Assembly (NCBI GenBank): GCA_937881505.1
Contig: CALGEM010000178.1
Location: 1-13,132 of the forward strand
Reading direction: 5' to 3'
Length of the DNA stretch: 13,132 nt
Source: an uncultured euryarchaeote
GTDB lineage: Archaea > Thermoplasmatota > Poseidoniia > Poseidoniales > Poseidoniaceae
Position numbers and translations under genes: made by a program. Shown here one piece after another: positions 6,568-13,132 of the stretch (the first letter of the stretch is position 1; every line of letters begins with the position of its first letter). A model generated the notes under the pieces. It saw nothing but the letters and a program-made list of their open reading frames with translations, was not told the origin of the DNA and searched no databases.

Positions 6568-7979
6568 CGCCACGGCGTCATGATGATGGGTTCGCCCACC
6601 GAACCCGGCTCAACGAGAAGAGCGCCTTTTGGTCCCGTTGCTTCGGTTCGCTCGAACACGGGCACACCAGCAACGATGGTGACTTGAGCCCAACCCACCA
6701 AGGAGCGTCCTCGGAAGGGATTCCAGCCCACCCTTGTCCAGGAATGTTCGTCTTTGACCTCACGTTCGTGTTCCATGTCAACCAGCACGACATCGCCGTC
6801 CATGCCTTCCTCCAACGCCCCTTTTCCAACCATGTTGAAACAATCCGCCACGTTGGTCGACATCCATTTCACGACATCCTCTATGCTGCAAGCACCGTCT
6901 TTGGCATGGGTGAGCATGACCGCCAACGAGGTCTCCACACCGGGCATGCCGCTTGGGGCCTTTGGGAACCCGAGGGCTTTGGCTTCCAGCGTGTGAGGTG
7001 CGTGGTCGGTAGCGATGCACTGAATGGTGCCTTGCTTGAGTTGCTTCCAGAGCGTCTCCCGGTCCTTTGCGTAGCGAACAGGTGGGTTCATCTGCAAGCG
7101 GGTGCCTTCACGAGCGACATCCGTTTCGTCAAACGTGAGGTGTTGAGGAAGCGTCTCGGTCGTGATGATGGCTCCAGTTTCGCCGCTTTGTGATGGAAGA
7201 GCGGTGATGCCCTCCAACCAGTCGGCTTCAATGCCGCTCGTGAGGTGAAGAACATGCAGGCGGTGTCCGTATGTTTGTGCCAGCTCAACAGCCAACTGCG
7301 TCGCAAGCAAGGCGGTGACATCGTCCCTCCATTCTGCATGGGCGGCAATGTCGGTGCGGCCTTTGATGCCTTCAAGGCGTTCAATCATTCGCTGTTCATC
7401 TTCAGCGTGGACCGCAATGAGGCCACCCGTTCCCTTGAAAATCGCCTCAAGTGGCTCTCGGTCGTTGACCAGCAAGGTACCTGTGGAGGAGCCCATGAAG
7501 ATCTTGATGCCACAGATACCCGGGATGCCCAACGGCGCATCCGGTGTTCCAACGGCTTCTTGGAGGTCGGCGACGTTGTCGGAGGTTGCGCCGATGAAGA
7601 AACCGTAATTGTTCACGCACTTTTCAGAGGCAGTCTTGAGTTTGCCTCGCATGCCCTCCAAGGTCGTGATGGAGGGTTTGTTGTTGGGCATGTCAAGAAA
7701 CGAGGTTACGCCACCGCTTACAGCAGCAGCAGAGCCGGAACCCAAGTCTTCCTTCTCAGGCTGTCCTGGGTCCCTAAAATGCACTTGCGGGTCGATGATG
7801 CCGGGTAGCAGATGCAAGCCGCGCCCGTCGACGAAGAGTTCGTCATCCATTGGTTCAAGAGTGGAGCCCAAAACCACGGTCTCAATGACGCCGTTGCGGA
7901 TCCTCAAATCCCCAACACCCGTTTCGTTGGGCAGGACCATCGTTGCGCCGTGAATCAATACATTCCCCGTCATGCTCAT
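6564..7979 (-). CDS. pyrC: Dihydroorotase (amidohydrolase superfamily)
   Basis: 471 residues. It should interconvert N-carbamoyl-L-aspartate and L-dihydroorotate in pyrimidine synthesis. Visible motifs are DPQVHFRDPG (63-72), GGVTSFLDMPN (89-99), GIKIFMGSSTG (157-167) with the probable carboxylated Lys159, AVHAED (189-194), LHVLHLTSG (241-249) and ATDHAPH (323-329) with catalytic Asp325. In most dihydroorotases the first motif is HxH; here the first His is Gln65. From memory, a known bacterial clade also has Gln at this site together with the KIFMGSSTG motif, so this is a subfamily trait rather than damage. Allantoinase or hydantoinase is less likely given these motifs. AGAGG (7980-7984) is six bases from the second ATG (7973), so Met3 may be the true start. 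It is the last gene of the minus-strand unit after mogA (50-base gap). Confidence 0.9.
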   Translation of the reverse strand: MSMTGNVLIHGATMVLPNETGVGDLRIRNGVIETVVLGSTLEPMDDELFVDGRGLHLLPGIIDPQVHFRDPGQPEKEDLGSGSAAAVSGGVTSFLDMPNNKPSITTLEGMRGKLKTASEKCVNNYGFFIGATSDNVADLQEAVGTPDAPLGIPGICGIKIFMGSSTGTLLVNDREPLEAIFKGTGGLIAVHAEDEQRMIERLEGIKGRTDIAAHAEWRDDVTALLATQLAVELAQTYGHRLHVLHLTSGIEADWLEGITALPSQSGETGAIITTETLPQHLTFDETDVAREGTRLQMNPPVRYAKDRETLWKQLKQGTIQCIATDHAPHTLEAKALGFPKAPSGMPGVETSLAVMLTHAKDGACSIEDVVKWMSTNVADCFNMVGKGALEEGMDGDVVLVDMEHEREVKDEHSWTRVGWNPFRGRSLVGWAQVTIVAGVPVFERTEATGPKGALLVEPGSVGEPIIMTPWR

Positions 7980-8029
7980 CCTCTGTGCTTTCCAGCGGGG
8001 TGAGGCTCATGAATGTGCTGTGTCACCAT

Positions 8030-8617
8030 TCAAGCAGACCGGCGAGCCGTTTTCGGACGAAAGGCGTCGCAAATGTCATGGTTCATGTCCATGTAAGGGC
8101 CGTTCATCAAATCAACACAATACGGCACAGCTCTCCATATTTCATCGATGGTTTCCCTGATGGCTTTTGGGCGGCCCGGGAGGTTGAAGAGCAGAGATTC
8201 CCCTCGCAGTCCACCCACTTGTCTGGAGAGGACGGCCGTCGGCACGAAGGCGAGGGAAATGCTTCGCATTTGTTCACCGAACCCTGGCATCATTCGGTCG
8301 CAGACCGCTTCGGTGGCTTCCGGCGTAATGTCTCGTGGTGCAGGCCCTGTGCCGCCGGTGGTGACGACAACATGGCAGCCTTCCTCGTCAACGAGTTCGA
8401 TGAGAGCGGTTTCAACAGCTTGGCGTTCATCGGGCACGCACCTGTAGAGGGCCGTCCATGGGCTCTTGATGGCCTCTTGGAAAAATCCGAGGATAGCAGG
8501 CCCCCCTTGGTCGGTATATTCGCCCTGGCTGGCTCGGTCGCTGACCGTTACAATGCCCAAACGTATCGGGTCGCCAACGTGGCCGTCTAGCCCTGAAAAC
8601 GTGGTGCTGGCCTCCAT
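8030..8617 (-). CDS. mogA: Molybdopterin adenylyltransferase, MogA type
   Basis: 195 residues. MogA adenylates molybdopterin before molybdate or tungstate insertion in cofactor synthesis. The sequence follows the MogA subfamily closely: GIVTVSDRAS (21-30), TTGGTGPAPRDITPEAT (86-102) with the conserved Asp96, PGFGEQMR (111-118), SRQVGG (131-136), NLPGRP (145-150), VPYC (164-167) and the C-terminal AFRPKTARR (185-193). Most archaea instead have the shorter MoaB, so a MogA-like form with the C-terminal tail is notable. It starts eight bases after the stop of the 706-residue membrane protein gene, with a GGTGA site nine bases upstream partly in the gap, which points to translation from one transcript. 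The only sequence before the core is a short extension of about 18 residues. Confidence 0.92.
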   Translation of the reverse strand: MEASTTFSGLDGHVGDPIRLGIVTVSDRASQGEYTDQGGPAILGFFQEAIKSPWTALYRCVPDERQAVETALIELVDEEGCHVVVTTGGTGPAPRDITPEATEAVCDRMMPGFGEQMRSISLAFVPTAVLSRQVGGLRGESLLFNLPGRPKAIRETIDEIWRAVPYCVDLMNGPYMDMNHDICDAFRPKTARRSA

Positions 8618-8625
8618 GGCTTCAC

Positions 8626-10746
8626 CTACTGGTCGCCGTATTTGGCTACGATGTCGGCGTGGAAGTTGTCGAGGAGTGTGTCCTCAAACAATTCGGTTTG
8701 ACGGCGCATCTTGGTCGATCGGATGTGAAGCACAGCCATGAGAATGAACACGCCGATGACCAACGGAATGAAGACTTCTAGCTTGTACTGGTGCATGAAT
8801 TTCACAATGCCCTCGGCCGTGTAGGCCCACGTGATGGAAGCGATGGAGCCCCCGATGAGGGTTGCCAGCAGCACCCGCATGAATTGCATTCGAGAGAGTA
8901 GACCGAGCATGGCGCCGACAAGCACACCAGAGGCCATGAACGGAATCCATACGAAGAAGATGAGGCCCCAGAAGCCCCATTTGTTGATCATTTCCCGTTT
9001 CTCGTTGGCCATGTACTCTACCGTTGAGAGCGTGTCGCCAAGGAATTTGGTTTGCAGCACCCTGCCGCCCAACCCGTCTTGTTTGGCCACGGCCACGATG
9101 CGCTCATCATCCTGCTGCGAGCGTCGCTCAACTCGGCCGGCACCGGAACGGTCGGCCAACGTTGAGACTTCGTTTCGGGTCTTGACCACCAATTCTTGGG
9201 AGCCCAGAAGGTCCTCGTTGCGTTCGTGAATGAAGCGGTAAAGTTCGTCCTTGATTTGGGTTGATGTTTTGTTGAATCGCAGCCAAGCAAAGCGCTGTGT
9301 TGGGCGGAAAATAACCGAGACGAAGACGACTCGGTCGTCGCTGGTTACCACCGCACCGGTCATTTCAACATCCGAGCGACGGGTGAAGAACAGGTCCAAA
9401 CTGTCTCGGACATCGTCTTCGATGCGGGACAGCGAATGAAGTTCGGAGAAGAAACTCGAGTAGTCCTGCTGCTCAACGTTGAGGTCCTTCTCTTCACCCC
9501 GGGAGCCAACACCAACGCCAGAGTCGAAATCAACCATCTGGCCGTCGCCAATCACACGAACGTTCAGTTGGACTGGCTTGAAGACACGGAAGATGGCGAA
9601 CTCCTCCAACAGCGAGCGGAGCAGTTCTGCACGGACTTCGCTCGAATCTGAGAGTGTGCTCTCCGTGTTTTGGTAGGGCACCATGATATCGATGGAGAGT
9701 TCCCTCACCTCAGTTTTGAACAGGTCATCGTCGATTTCAATGCCAAGTTGCTCACCGACCGATTCGACGGTATCGTGAACCAACCGAACGATGTGGTTTC
9801 GAGAAAGAATGTCGTCAGCATCCTGGTGGTAGACCTTGTACATGACGGGGTAGATGATGAGCAAGGAGATGATGGACAAGGAGAGGGAAATGAAGGCCAT
9901 CCACCATGCTGGAATACCAGCGGCACCGCCGGTGAGCATGGCGGTCTCGCGGCCACCGCCCAACTCAGCCCCCATCAAAATGTAGCCCCAATCACCCAAA
10001 TCTTGAACCGTCCAACAGGAGCGAGGTCCGGCGTCTTCAATTCTGACCTCGGAGTGTTCATCGTCGTCGACAAAGGGCAGGAAGGCCAGGGTCTCTTTGG
10101 AAAGCGTGTGCTCAAACTTGATGCTCTTGGATTTTGTCTCCATGGTTATGTTTGAGGAAGTGTTGCGTTCCTCGTAAACGGTCACGCTGAATTTTAGTTC
10201 ATAGTGGCCTTCAGGGAGTTCAGAATACGGGGCTTTGAAGTAGGCCCGTCCGTATGATTGGTCTGCTTTGTTGATGGTACGTACGGTCTCGTTGGAACCG
10301 TATTCTTCGTTGACAACTGCTTTGGTCCCTTCACTCATGACGGTGAAGAAGGTGTAATTGAGGTAGGCCGCACCGTTGGGCAAGTTATGGCCTGCAACCG
10401 AGAACAATTCTTGGTCGGGGTCGGGGAAGATGTTGAGCCAAGGTTCATCGGTGATTTCGGTGCACTCATCGCCGATGTCGAGGAAGGTGGTTGATGCCGT
10501 GTAGTCAAGATTGGTCGAGTTTCCAAGGATGCCCGATGACATGGAGAAGAGAAGAAGGGCGAACAATAACCCGTAAGCGAGACCGCCCATCAAGACGAAG
10601 TCTTCGATATTGGAGAGGAACCTTCTGCCTCCGCCGCTTCGCCGCTGCCGAATTTCTTGGAGTTCTTTCGCCTCCTTGTCCTTGGACTTGGTGTGCTCTT
10701 CGGAAGCATCTTTGACGCCGGAATCCGAGTCGGTCTCCTTCGCCAT
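8626..10746 (-). CDS. Multidomain membrane protein with C-terminal small multidrug export-like domain
   Basis: 706 residues. The N-terminus (1-49) is charged and cytoplasmic. TM1 spans about 50-72 and a large outside domain 73-280, followed by TM2 (282-303), a soluble domain (304-588) and hydrophobic segments at about 591-615, 622-640 and 656-676. The outside domain carries five N-x-S/T sequons (N76, N130, N152, N195, N199) and the protein's only two cysteines (C94, C244), which probably form a disulfide. Residues 589-640 (KWGFWGLIFFVWIP, then GAMLGLLSRMQFMRVLLATL) resemble Sm_multidrug_ex (PF06695), a domain with a Pro/Gly-rich, possibly re-entrant segment; this match is from pattern memory only. 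The soluble middle domain is unrecognised. It is first in the unit with mogA (8-base gap) and dihydroorotase. Transport is a guess; existence as a gene is secure. Confidence 0.87.
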   Translation of the reverse strand: MAKETDSDSGVKDASEEHTKSKDKEAKELQEIRQRRSGGGRRFLSNIEDFVLMGGLAYGLLFALLLFSMSSGILGNSTNLDYTASTTFLDIGDECTEITDEPWLNIFPDPDQELFSVAGHNLPNGAAYLNYTFFTVMSEGTKAVVNEEYGSNETVRTINKADQSYGRAYFKAPYSELPEGHYELKFSVTVYEERNTSSNITMETKSKSIKFEHTLSKETLAFLPFVDDDEHSEVRIEDAGPRSCWTVQDLGDWGYILMGAELGGGRETAMLTGGAAGIPAWWMAFISLSLSIISLLIIYPVMYKVYHQDADDILSRNHIVRLVHDTVESVGEQLGIEIDDDLFKTEVRELSIDIMVPYQNTESTLSDSSEVRAELLRSLLEEFAIFRVFKPVQLNVRVIGDGQMVDFDSGVGVGSRGEEKDLNVEQQDYSSFFSELHSLSRIEDDVRDSLDLFFTRRSDVEMTGAVVTSDDRVVFVSVIFRPTQRFAWLRFNKTSTQIKDELYRFIHERNEDLLGSQELVVKTRNEVSTLADRSGAGRVERRSQQDDERIVAVAKQDGLGGRVLQTKFLGDTLSTVEYMANEKREMINKWGFWGLIFFVWIPFMASGVLVGAMLGLLSRMQFMRVLLATLIGGSIASITWAYTAEGIVKFMHQYKLEVFIPLVIGVFILMAVLHIRSTKMRRQTELFEDTLLDNFHADIVAKYGDQ

Positions 10747-10816
10747 GATGTTGCATACCCACTCAAGTTCAAGAATCCTTTTCCCCTATTCTACGGTGGC
10801 TGATGGCACAGGCATC

Positions 10817-10828
10817 ATTCTATAGAAT
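10817..10828. promoter_or_regulatory. TATA-containing palindrome upstream of the membrane-protein unit
   Basis: ATTCTATAGAAT is a perfect 12-base palindrome centred about 76 bases upstream of the ATG at 10746, in the 123-base gap after tRNA-Phe. The TATAGAAT core could be a TATA element or an operator. Another AT-rich candidate, AGAATAGGGGAAAAGG on the minus strand, lies closer to the start. Chance occurrence cannot be excluded. Confidence 0.3.
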
Positions 10829-10869
10829 CTGAAGAACGAGTCATGCTACGCTGAGAATCCATAAGATGT

Positions 10870-10945
10870 TGGTGGGTTAGGCCGGACTTGAACCAGCGAC
10901 CTCGGCATCTTCAGTGCCGCGCTCTCCCAACTAAGCTACTAACCC
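10870..10945 (-). tRNA. tRNA-Phe (GAA), CCA encoded
   Basis: A complete 76-base cloverleaf on the minus strand. The acceptor stem is GGGTTAG/CTAACCC. The D-arm runs from GCTT to GAGC, with the loop containing GTTGGGA. The anticodon stem is CGGCA/TGCCG with loop CTGAAGA, giving anticodon GAA. The variable loop is AGGTC, and the T-arm is GCTGG-TTCAAGT-CCGGC. The discriminator is A (10873) and the CCA end is encoded (10870-10872). There is no intron. G37 next to the anticodon is the archaeal/eukaryotic state that takes m1G/wyosine modification; bacteria have A37. The gene lies 87 bases downstream of the RNase PH stop, on the same strand. Confidence 0.97.
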
Positions 10946-10970
10946 GTGCAAGGTTGGCCAAAACCCTCGC

Positions 10971-10979
10971 CATATCAAG
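10971..10979 (-). promoter_or_regulatory. Possible TATA box for tRNA-Phe
   Basis: On the minus strand CTTGATATG sits about 26-34 bases before the tRNA 5' end, the expected distance for an archaeal TATA box with a very short leader. The match to consensus is weak. Confidence 0.3.
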
Positions 10980-11032
10980 CCTTCCGCTCACAGCACCAGC
11001 GCTGATGAACGGACCGAAAGTGAGGAAATGAT

Positions 11033-11857
11033 TCATTCAGCACCCTTGAGCGCTTCTTTTTGGAAGGCAAAGAGGGCCTCAAACCCGACGTCAGCACCCT
11101 TCAGCAAGGCGGCCAACTCGTCGGCGGAGAATGTGGATTCCTCCCCCGTTCCTTGGACTTCGACGTATTTTCCGTCGCTGGTCTTAATGACGTTCATGTC
11201 AACGTCGGCGTTGGAATCAAGAATGTAGTCCAAATCAAGGTAGACCTCGCCATCGATAAGGCCGACCGATACGGCGGCTAGATCGTGAGGAATCACAGCG
11301 TTCTCGTGGTTCTCTCGTTCGAGTGCATCCAGAGCGGGAGGGGTCCAACCTTCCTTGCGTTGCTCGGGGGTTGGTCGGAGGTCAACAGGCAAGCAAACGC
11401 CCTGAGCGATGAGCCGGCGAACGGCCAGTCGGAGAGCAATGTTCGCTGCCGTGATGGAGGCGCAACGGGTGCCGCCGTCGGCGTTGAGGATATCGCAGTC
11501 CACGTTGAGGGCAATGGGTCCAAGCGCCTCCAAATCAACGGCAGCACGGAGAGAACGAGCGATGAGGCGTTCGATTTCTTGCGTTCGACCCTTGGCGCCT
11601 CGGCGCTCACGACGGAAACGTGAATCCGTGGAGCCGGGCAAAAGCGAGTATTCGGCGTGAACCCAGCCCTTGGTGGCGTCTCGCGGGAACCAGCCCGGGA
11701 GACGTGCTTCTTTGGTGCAGCAGGCAAGAACAACGGTATCGCCTTGCTTGTAGAGCACGGAAGCAAGGGCGTTGGGGGTAAAGTCCAGCGTCACCTCGGG
11801 CGTTCGCATTTCGTCGTTGGCTCGGGAAAGGTTGAGTTCGGTTTTGAATTTCGCCAT
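11033..11857 (-). CDS. rph: Ribonuclease PH (bacterial-type, phosphorolytic 3'-5' exoribonuclease)
   Basis: 274 residues. RNase PH uses phosphate to trim tRNA precursor 3' ends. Motifs typical of Rph rather than archaeal exosome Rrp41 are GWVHAEYSLLPGSTDSR (64-80), the phosphate-site GRTQEIERLIARSLRA (90-105), VDCDILNADGGTR (119-131) and AAVSVGLIDGEVYLDLDY (194-211) with likely catalytic acids Asp208 and Asp214, followed by DVDMN (218-222) and VEVQGT (232-237). The N-terminus lacks the usual RxxDxR segment and is shortened or divergent. An insertion of about 25-30 residues (156-186, Pro/Glu-rich) makes the protein longer than the usual 240-260. The frame stays open to 11965, but the upstream part is basic, unconserved and would overlap the thiolase, so the ATG at 11857 is chosen. 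No SD precedes it, so the mRNA may be leaderless. tRNA-Phe lies just downstream. Confidence 0.93.
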   Translation of the reverse strand: MAKFKTELNLSRANDEMRTPEVTLDFTPNALASVLYKQGDTVVLACCTKEARLPGWFPRDATKGWVHAEYSLLPGSTDSRFRRERRGAKGRTQEIERLIARSLRAAVDLEALGPIALNVDCDILNADGGTRCASITAANIALRLAVRRLIAQGVCLPVDLRPTPEQRKEGWTPPALDALERENHENAVIPHDLAAVSVGLIDGEVYLDLDYILDSNADVDMNVIKTSDGKYVEVQGTGEESTFSADELAALLKGADVGFEALFAFQKEALKGAE

Positions 11858-11950
11858 GGTGCGGGCTAAGGTGTAGGCTTCATCAAGCCTTCTCAAGCGC
11901 CAAACGACGGCACGGGCAGGTTGAAAGTGTGTCTTCCATTCCGTCTTCTC
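11858..11950. promoter_or_regulatory. Divergent promoter region between rph and thiolase
   Basis: 93 bases separate the two divergent start codons. Neither gene has an SD, which suggests leaderless transcripts. A small hairpin, GGCTT-CATC-AAGCC (11876-11889), is present. I cannot pick out a convincing TATA box. Confidence 0.35.
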
Positions 11951-13132
11951 ATGCCTCAACCCCAAGCCGTTATTTGCGCTGTGGCCCGCACACCCATCGG
12001 GAAATTCATGGGCACGCTGTCCTCAATGAGTGCAGTTGACCTGGGTGTCCTCTCGGTCAAGGAACTCCTCAACAGAGCGGGGATTGAACCCGGTAGCGGC
12101 GTGGTCGACGAGGTGGTGTTTGGACAGGTCTTGCAGGCCGGTGCCGGACAGAACCCTGCTCGCCAGGTTGCTTTGGGTGCAGGTCTACCCGTTTCCACAC
12201 CTTGCGTGACTGTCAACAAGGTCTGTGGATCCTCGCTCAAGGCTGCAATGATGGCGGCCAACAGCATTCGTGCTGGCGAATACAAGGCGATCGTCGCCGG
12301 TGGTATGGAGAGCATGAGTAACGCTCCACAACTCTTGATGGGGCAGCGAAAAGGCGCCAAAATGGGCAACTCCACCCTGGTGGATTCAATGATTCACGAT
12401 GGCCTGTGGGATGTCTATAACGATGTTCACATGGGCACGACCGGTGAAACGGTGGCCAAGGAATGTAACATCGACCGCGCGACCATGGACGCCTTTGCCG
12501 CGCGAAGTCAACAACGAGCGGCCACGGCCTGGGAAAACGGCTGGTTTGACTGGGAGACCTTTGCGGTGGAGGTTCCTCAACGTCGAGGCGACCCCGTTGT
12601 GTTGACCAACGACGAAGGCGTGCGCGGTGCGACCACCGCCGAATCGCTTGCCGGTCTCCGCCCGGTGTTTGACAAAAATGGGACCGTCACCGCAGGAAAC
12701 GCCAGCACCCTCAACGATGGAGCCAGCGCCGTCCTCATCGCTGAGGCAGAATTCGCCAAGGCCCAAGGATGGGAAGTCATTGCCACCATCGAAGACTACT
12801 GCACTTCGGGTGTAGAGCCCGCTCGGGTCATGAGCGCCCCCATTCCTGCTGTCCAAACGTTGCTCGAGCGCAACAACCTCAACGTGCTTGACGTGGACGT
12901 GTACGAACACAACGAAGCCTTTGCTTCAGCCTCATGCGCCGTTGCCCAAGAGGTTGGCATTCCCGACGATCGCTTCAATCTCCACGGCGGCGCCGTCAGT
13001 CTCGGCCATCCATTGGGCGCAAGCGGTACCCGCTGCCTCATCACGATGCTTGGCGTCATGCGACGGCTGGAAGCAACATCGGGTATTGTCACGCTTTGTC
13101 TCGGTGGTGGCAACGCCGTCGCCATGTACGTT
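11951..13132 (+). CDS. Acetyl-CoA C-acetyltransferase (thiolase), 3' partial
   Basis: 394 codons are open to the window end without a stop, so only a few C-terminal residues are probably missing (family about 390-400). Thiolases condense two acetyl-CoA to acetoacetyl-CoA or cleave 3-ketoacyl-CoA. Visible motifs are an N-terminal AVARTPIGKFMG, nucleophile Cys92 in VNKVCGSSLKA, AGGMESMSNAP, DGLWDVYNDVHMG, TVTAGNASTLNDGASA, EHNEAFA, GGAVSLGHPLGASGTR with His353, and Cys383 in TLCLGGGNAVAM. All three catalytic residues of the bacterial/mitochondrial type are present. This differs from the archaeal SCP2-type thiolase, which works with a DUF35 OB-fold partner. The start ATG at 11951 gives the expected N-terminus, and no SD precedes it. 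Whether it acts in fatty-acid breakdown or in synthesis (mevalonate entry) cannot be told, because the downstream neighbours lie outside the window. Confidence 0.95.
   Translation, partial: MPQPQAVICAVARTPIGKFMGTLSSMSAVDLGVLSVKELLNRAGIEPGSGVVDEVVFGQVLQAGAGQNPARQVALGAGLPVSTPCVTVNKVCGSSLKAAMMAANSIRAGEYKAIVAGGMESMSNAPQLLMGQRKGAKMGNSTLVDSMIHDGLWDVYNDVHMGTTGETVAKECNIDRATMDAFAARSQQRAATAWENGWFDWETFAVEVPQRRGDPVVLTNDEGVRGATTAESLAGLRPVFDKNGTVTAGNASTLNDGASAVLIAEAEFAKAQGWEVIATIEDYCTSGVEPARVMSAPIPAVQTLLERNNLNVLDVDVYEHNEAFASASCAVAQEVGIPDDRFNLHGGAVSLGHPLGASGTRCLITMLGVMRRLEATSGIVTLCLGGGNAVAMYV

Noticed and set aside
6264..7193. 309-codon plus-strand open frame across the M32/dihydroorotase junction
   Set aside because: It lies out of frame with the end of M32 and antisense to dihydroorotase, and the translation shows no family features. 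Both true genes have full motif sets.
7943..8590. 215-codon plus-strand open frame
   Set aside because: It is antisense to mogA and the start of dihydroorotase, both of which are clearly supported.
11858..11965. 36-codon N-terminal extension of RNase PH
   Set aside because: The peptide is basic and unlike RNase PH N-termini, and it would overlap the start of the divergent thiolase. The ATG at 11857 fits the family better.
12386..12910. 174-codon minus-strand open frame inside the thiolase
   Set aside because: It is antisense to a gene with complete catalytic motifs and has no recognisable content.

Overview
The window looks like chromosomal DNA from a planktonic marine archaeon, most likely Marine Group II (Candidatus Poseidoniales), though no marker gene here proves it. 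Four things point that way. The tRNA-Phe has G37 next to the GAA anticodon, as in archaea and eukaryotes, whereas bacterial tRNA-Phe carries A37. A large surface protein has tandem modules of the type 'FP.DPTQW.D.DGDGYGDN', which I associate from memory with marine archaeal exported proteins. The coding sequence is acidic and tightly packed, and several genes have no Shine-Dalgarno (SD) sequence. Some housekeeping genes nevertheless look bacterial in type: RNase PH, MogA and thiolase. This mixture fits Marine Group II genomes.

Layout. (1) 1-3786, plus strand: the 3' part of a calcium-binding thrombospondin-type-3-repeat surface protein with a transmembrane anchor and cytoplasmic tail. A 513-residue protein follows, with an unknown helical N-terminus, two EF-hands, a Gln/Pro-rich segment and a C-terminal zinc ribbon. 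(2) 3806-6567: a divergent pair, an M29-aminopeptidase-like protein that seems to have lost several metal ligands (minus) and an intact M32 metallocarboxypeptidase (plus). (3) 10746-6564, minus: a probable three-gene unit of a 706-residue multidomain membrane protein, MogA and a dihydroorotase. (4) 10870-11857, minus: tRNA-Phe with encoded CCA, preceded on the same strand by RNase PH. (5) 11951-13132, plus: an acetyl-CoA acetyltransferase that runs off the window.

Functionally, the window joins cell-surface/calcium-associated proteins, peptide degradation (M32, fitting a protein-degrading heterotroph), pyrimidine and molybdenum-cofactor biosynthesis, tRNA 3'-end maturation, and acyl-CoA metabolism. 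No gap between genes exceeds about 125 bases. I saw no CRISPR array, insertion sequence, phage gene, toxin-antitoxin pair or recognisable defence system. The least explained pieces are the 706-residue membrane protein, the EF-hand/zinc-ribbon protein, the cytoplasmic tail of the surface protein, and the ligand-depleted M29 homologue.
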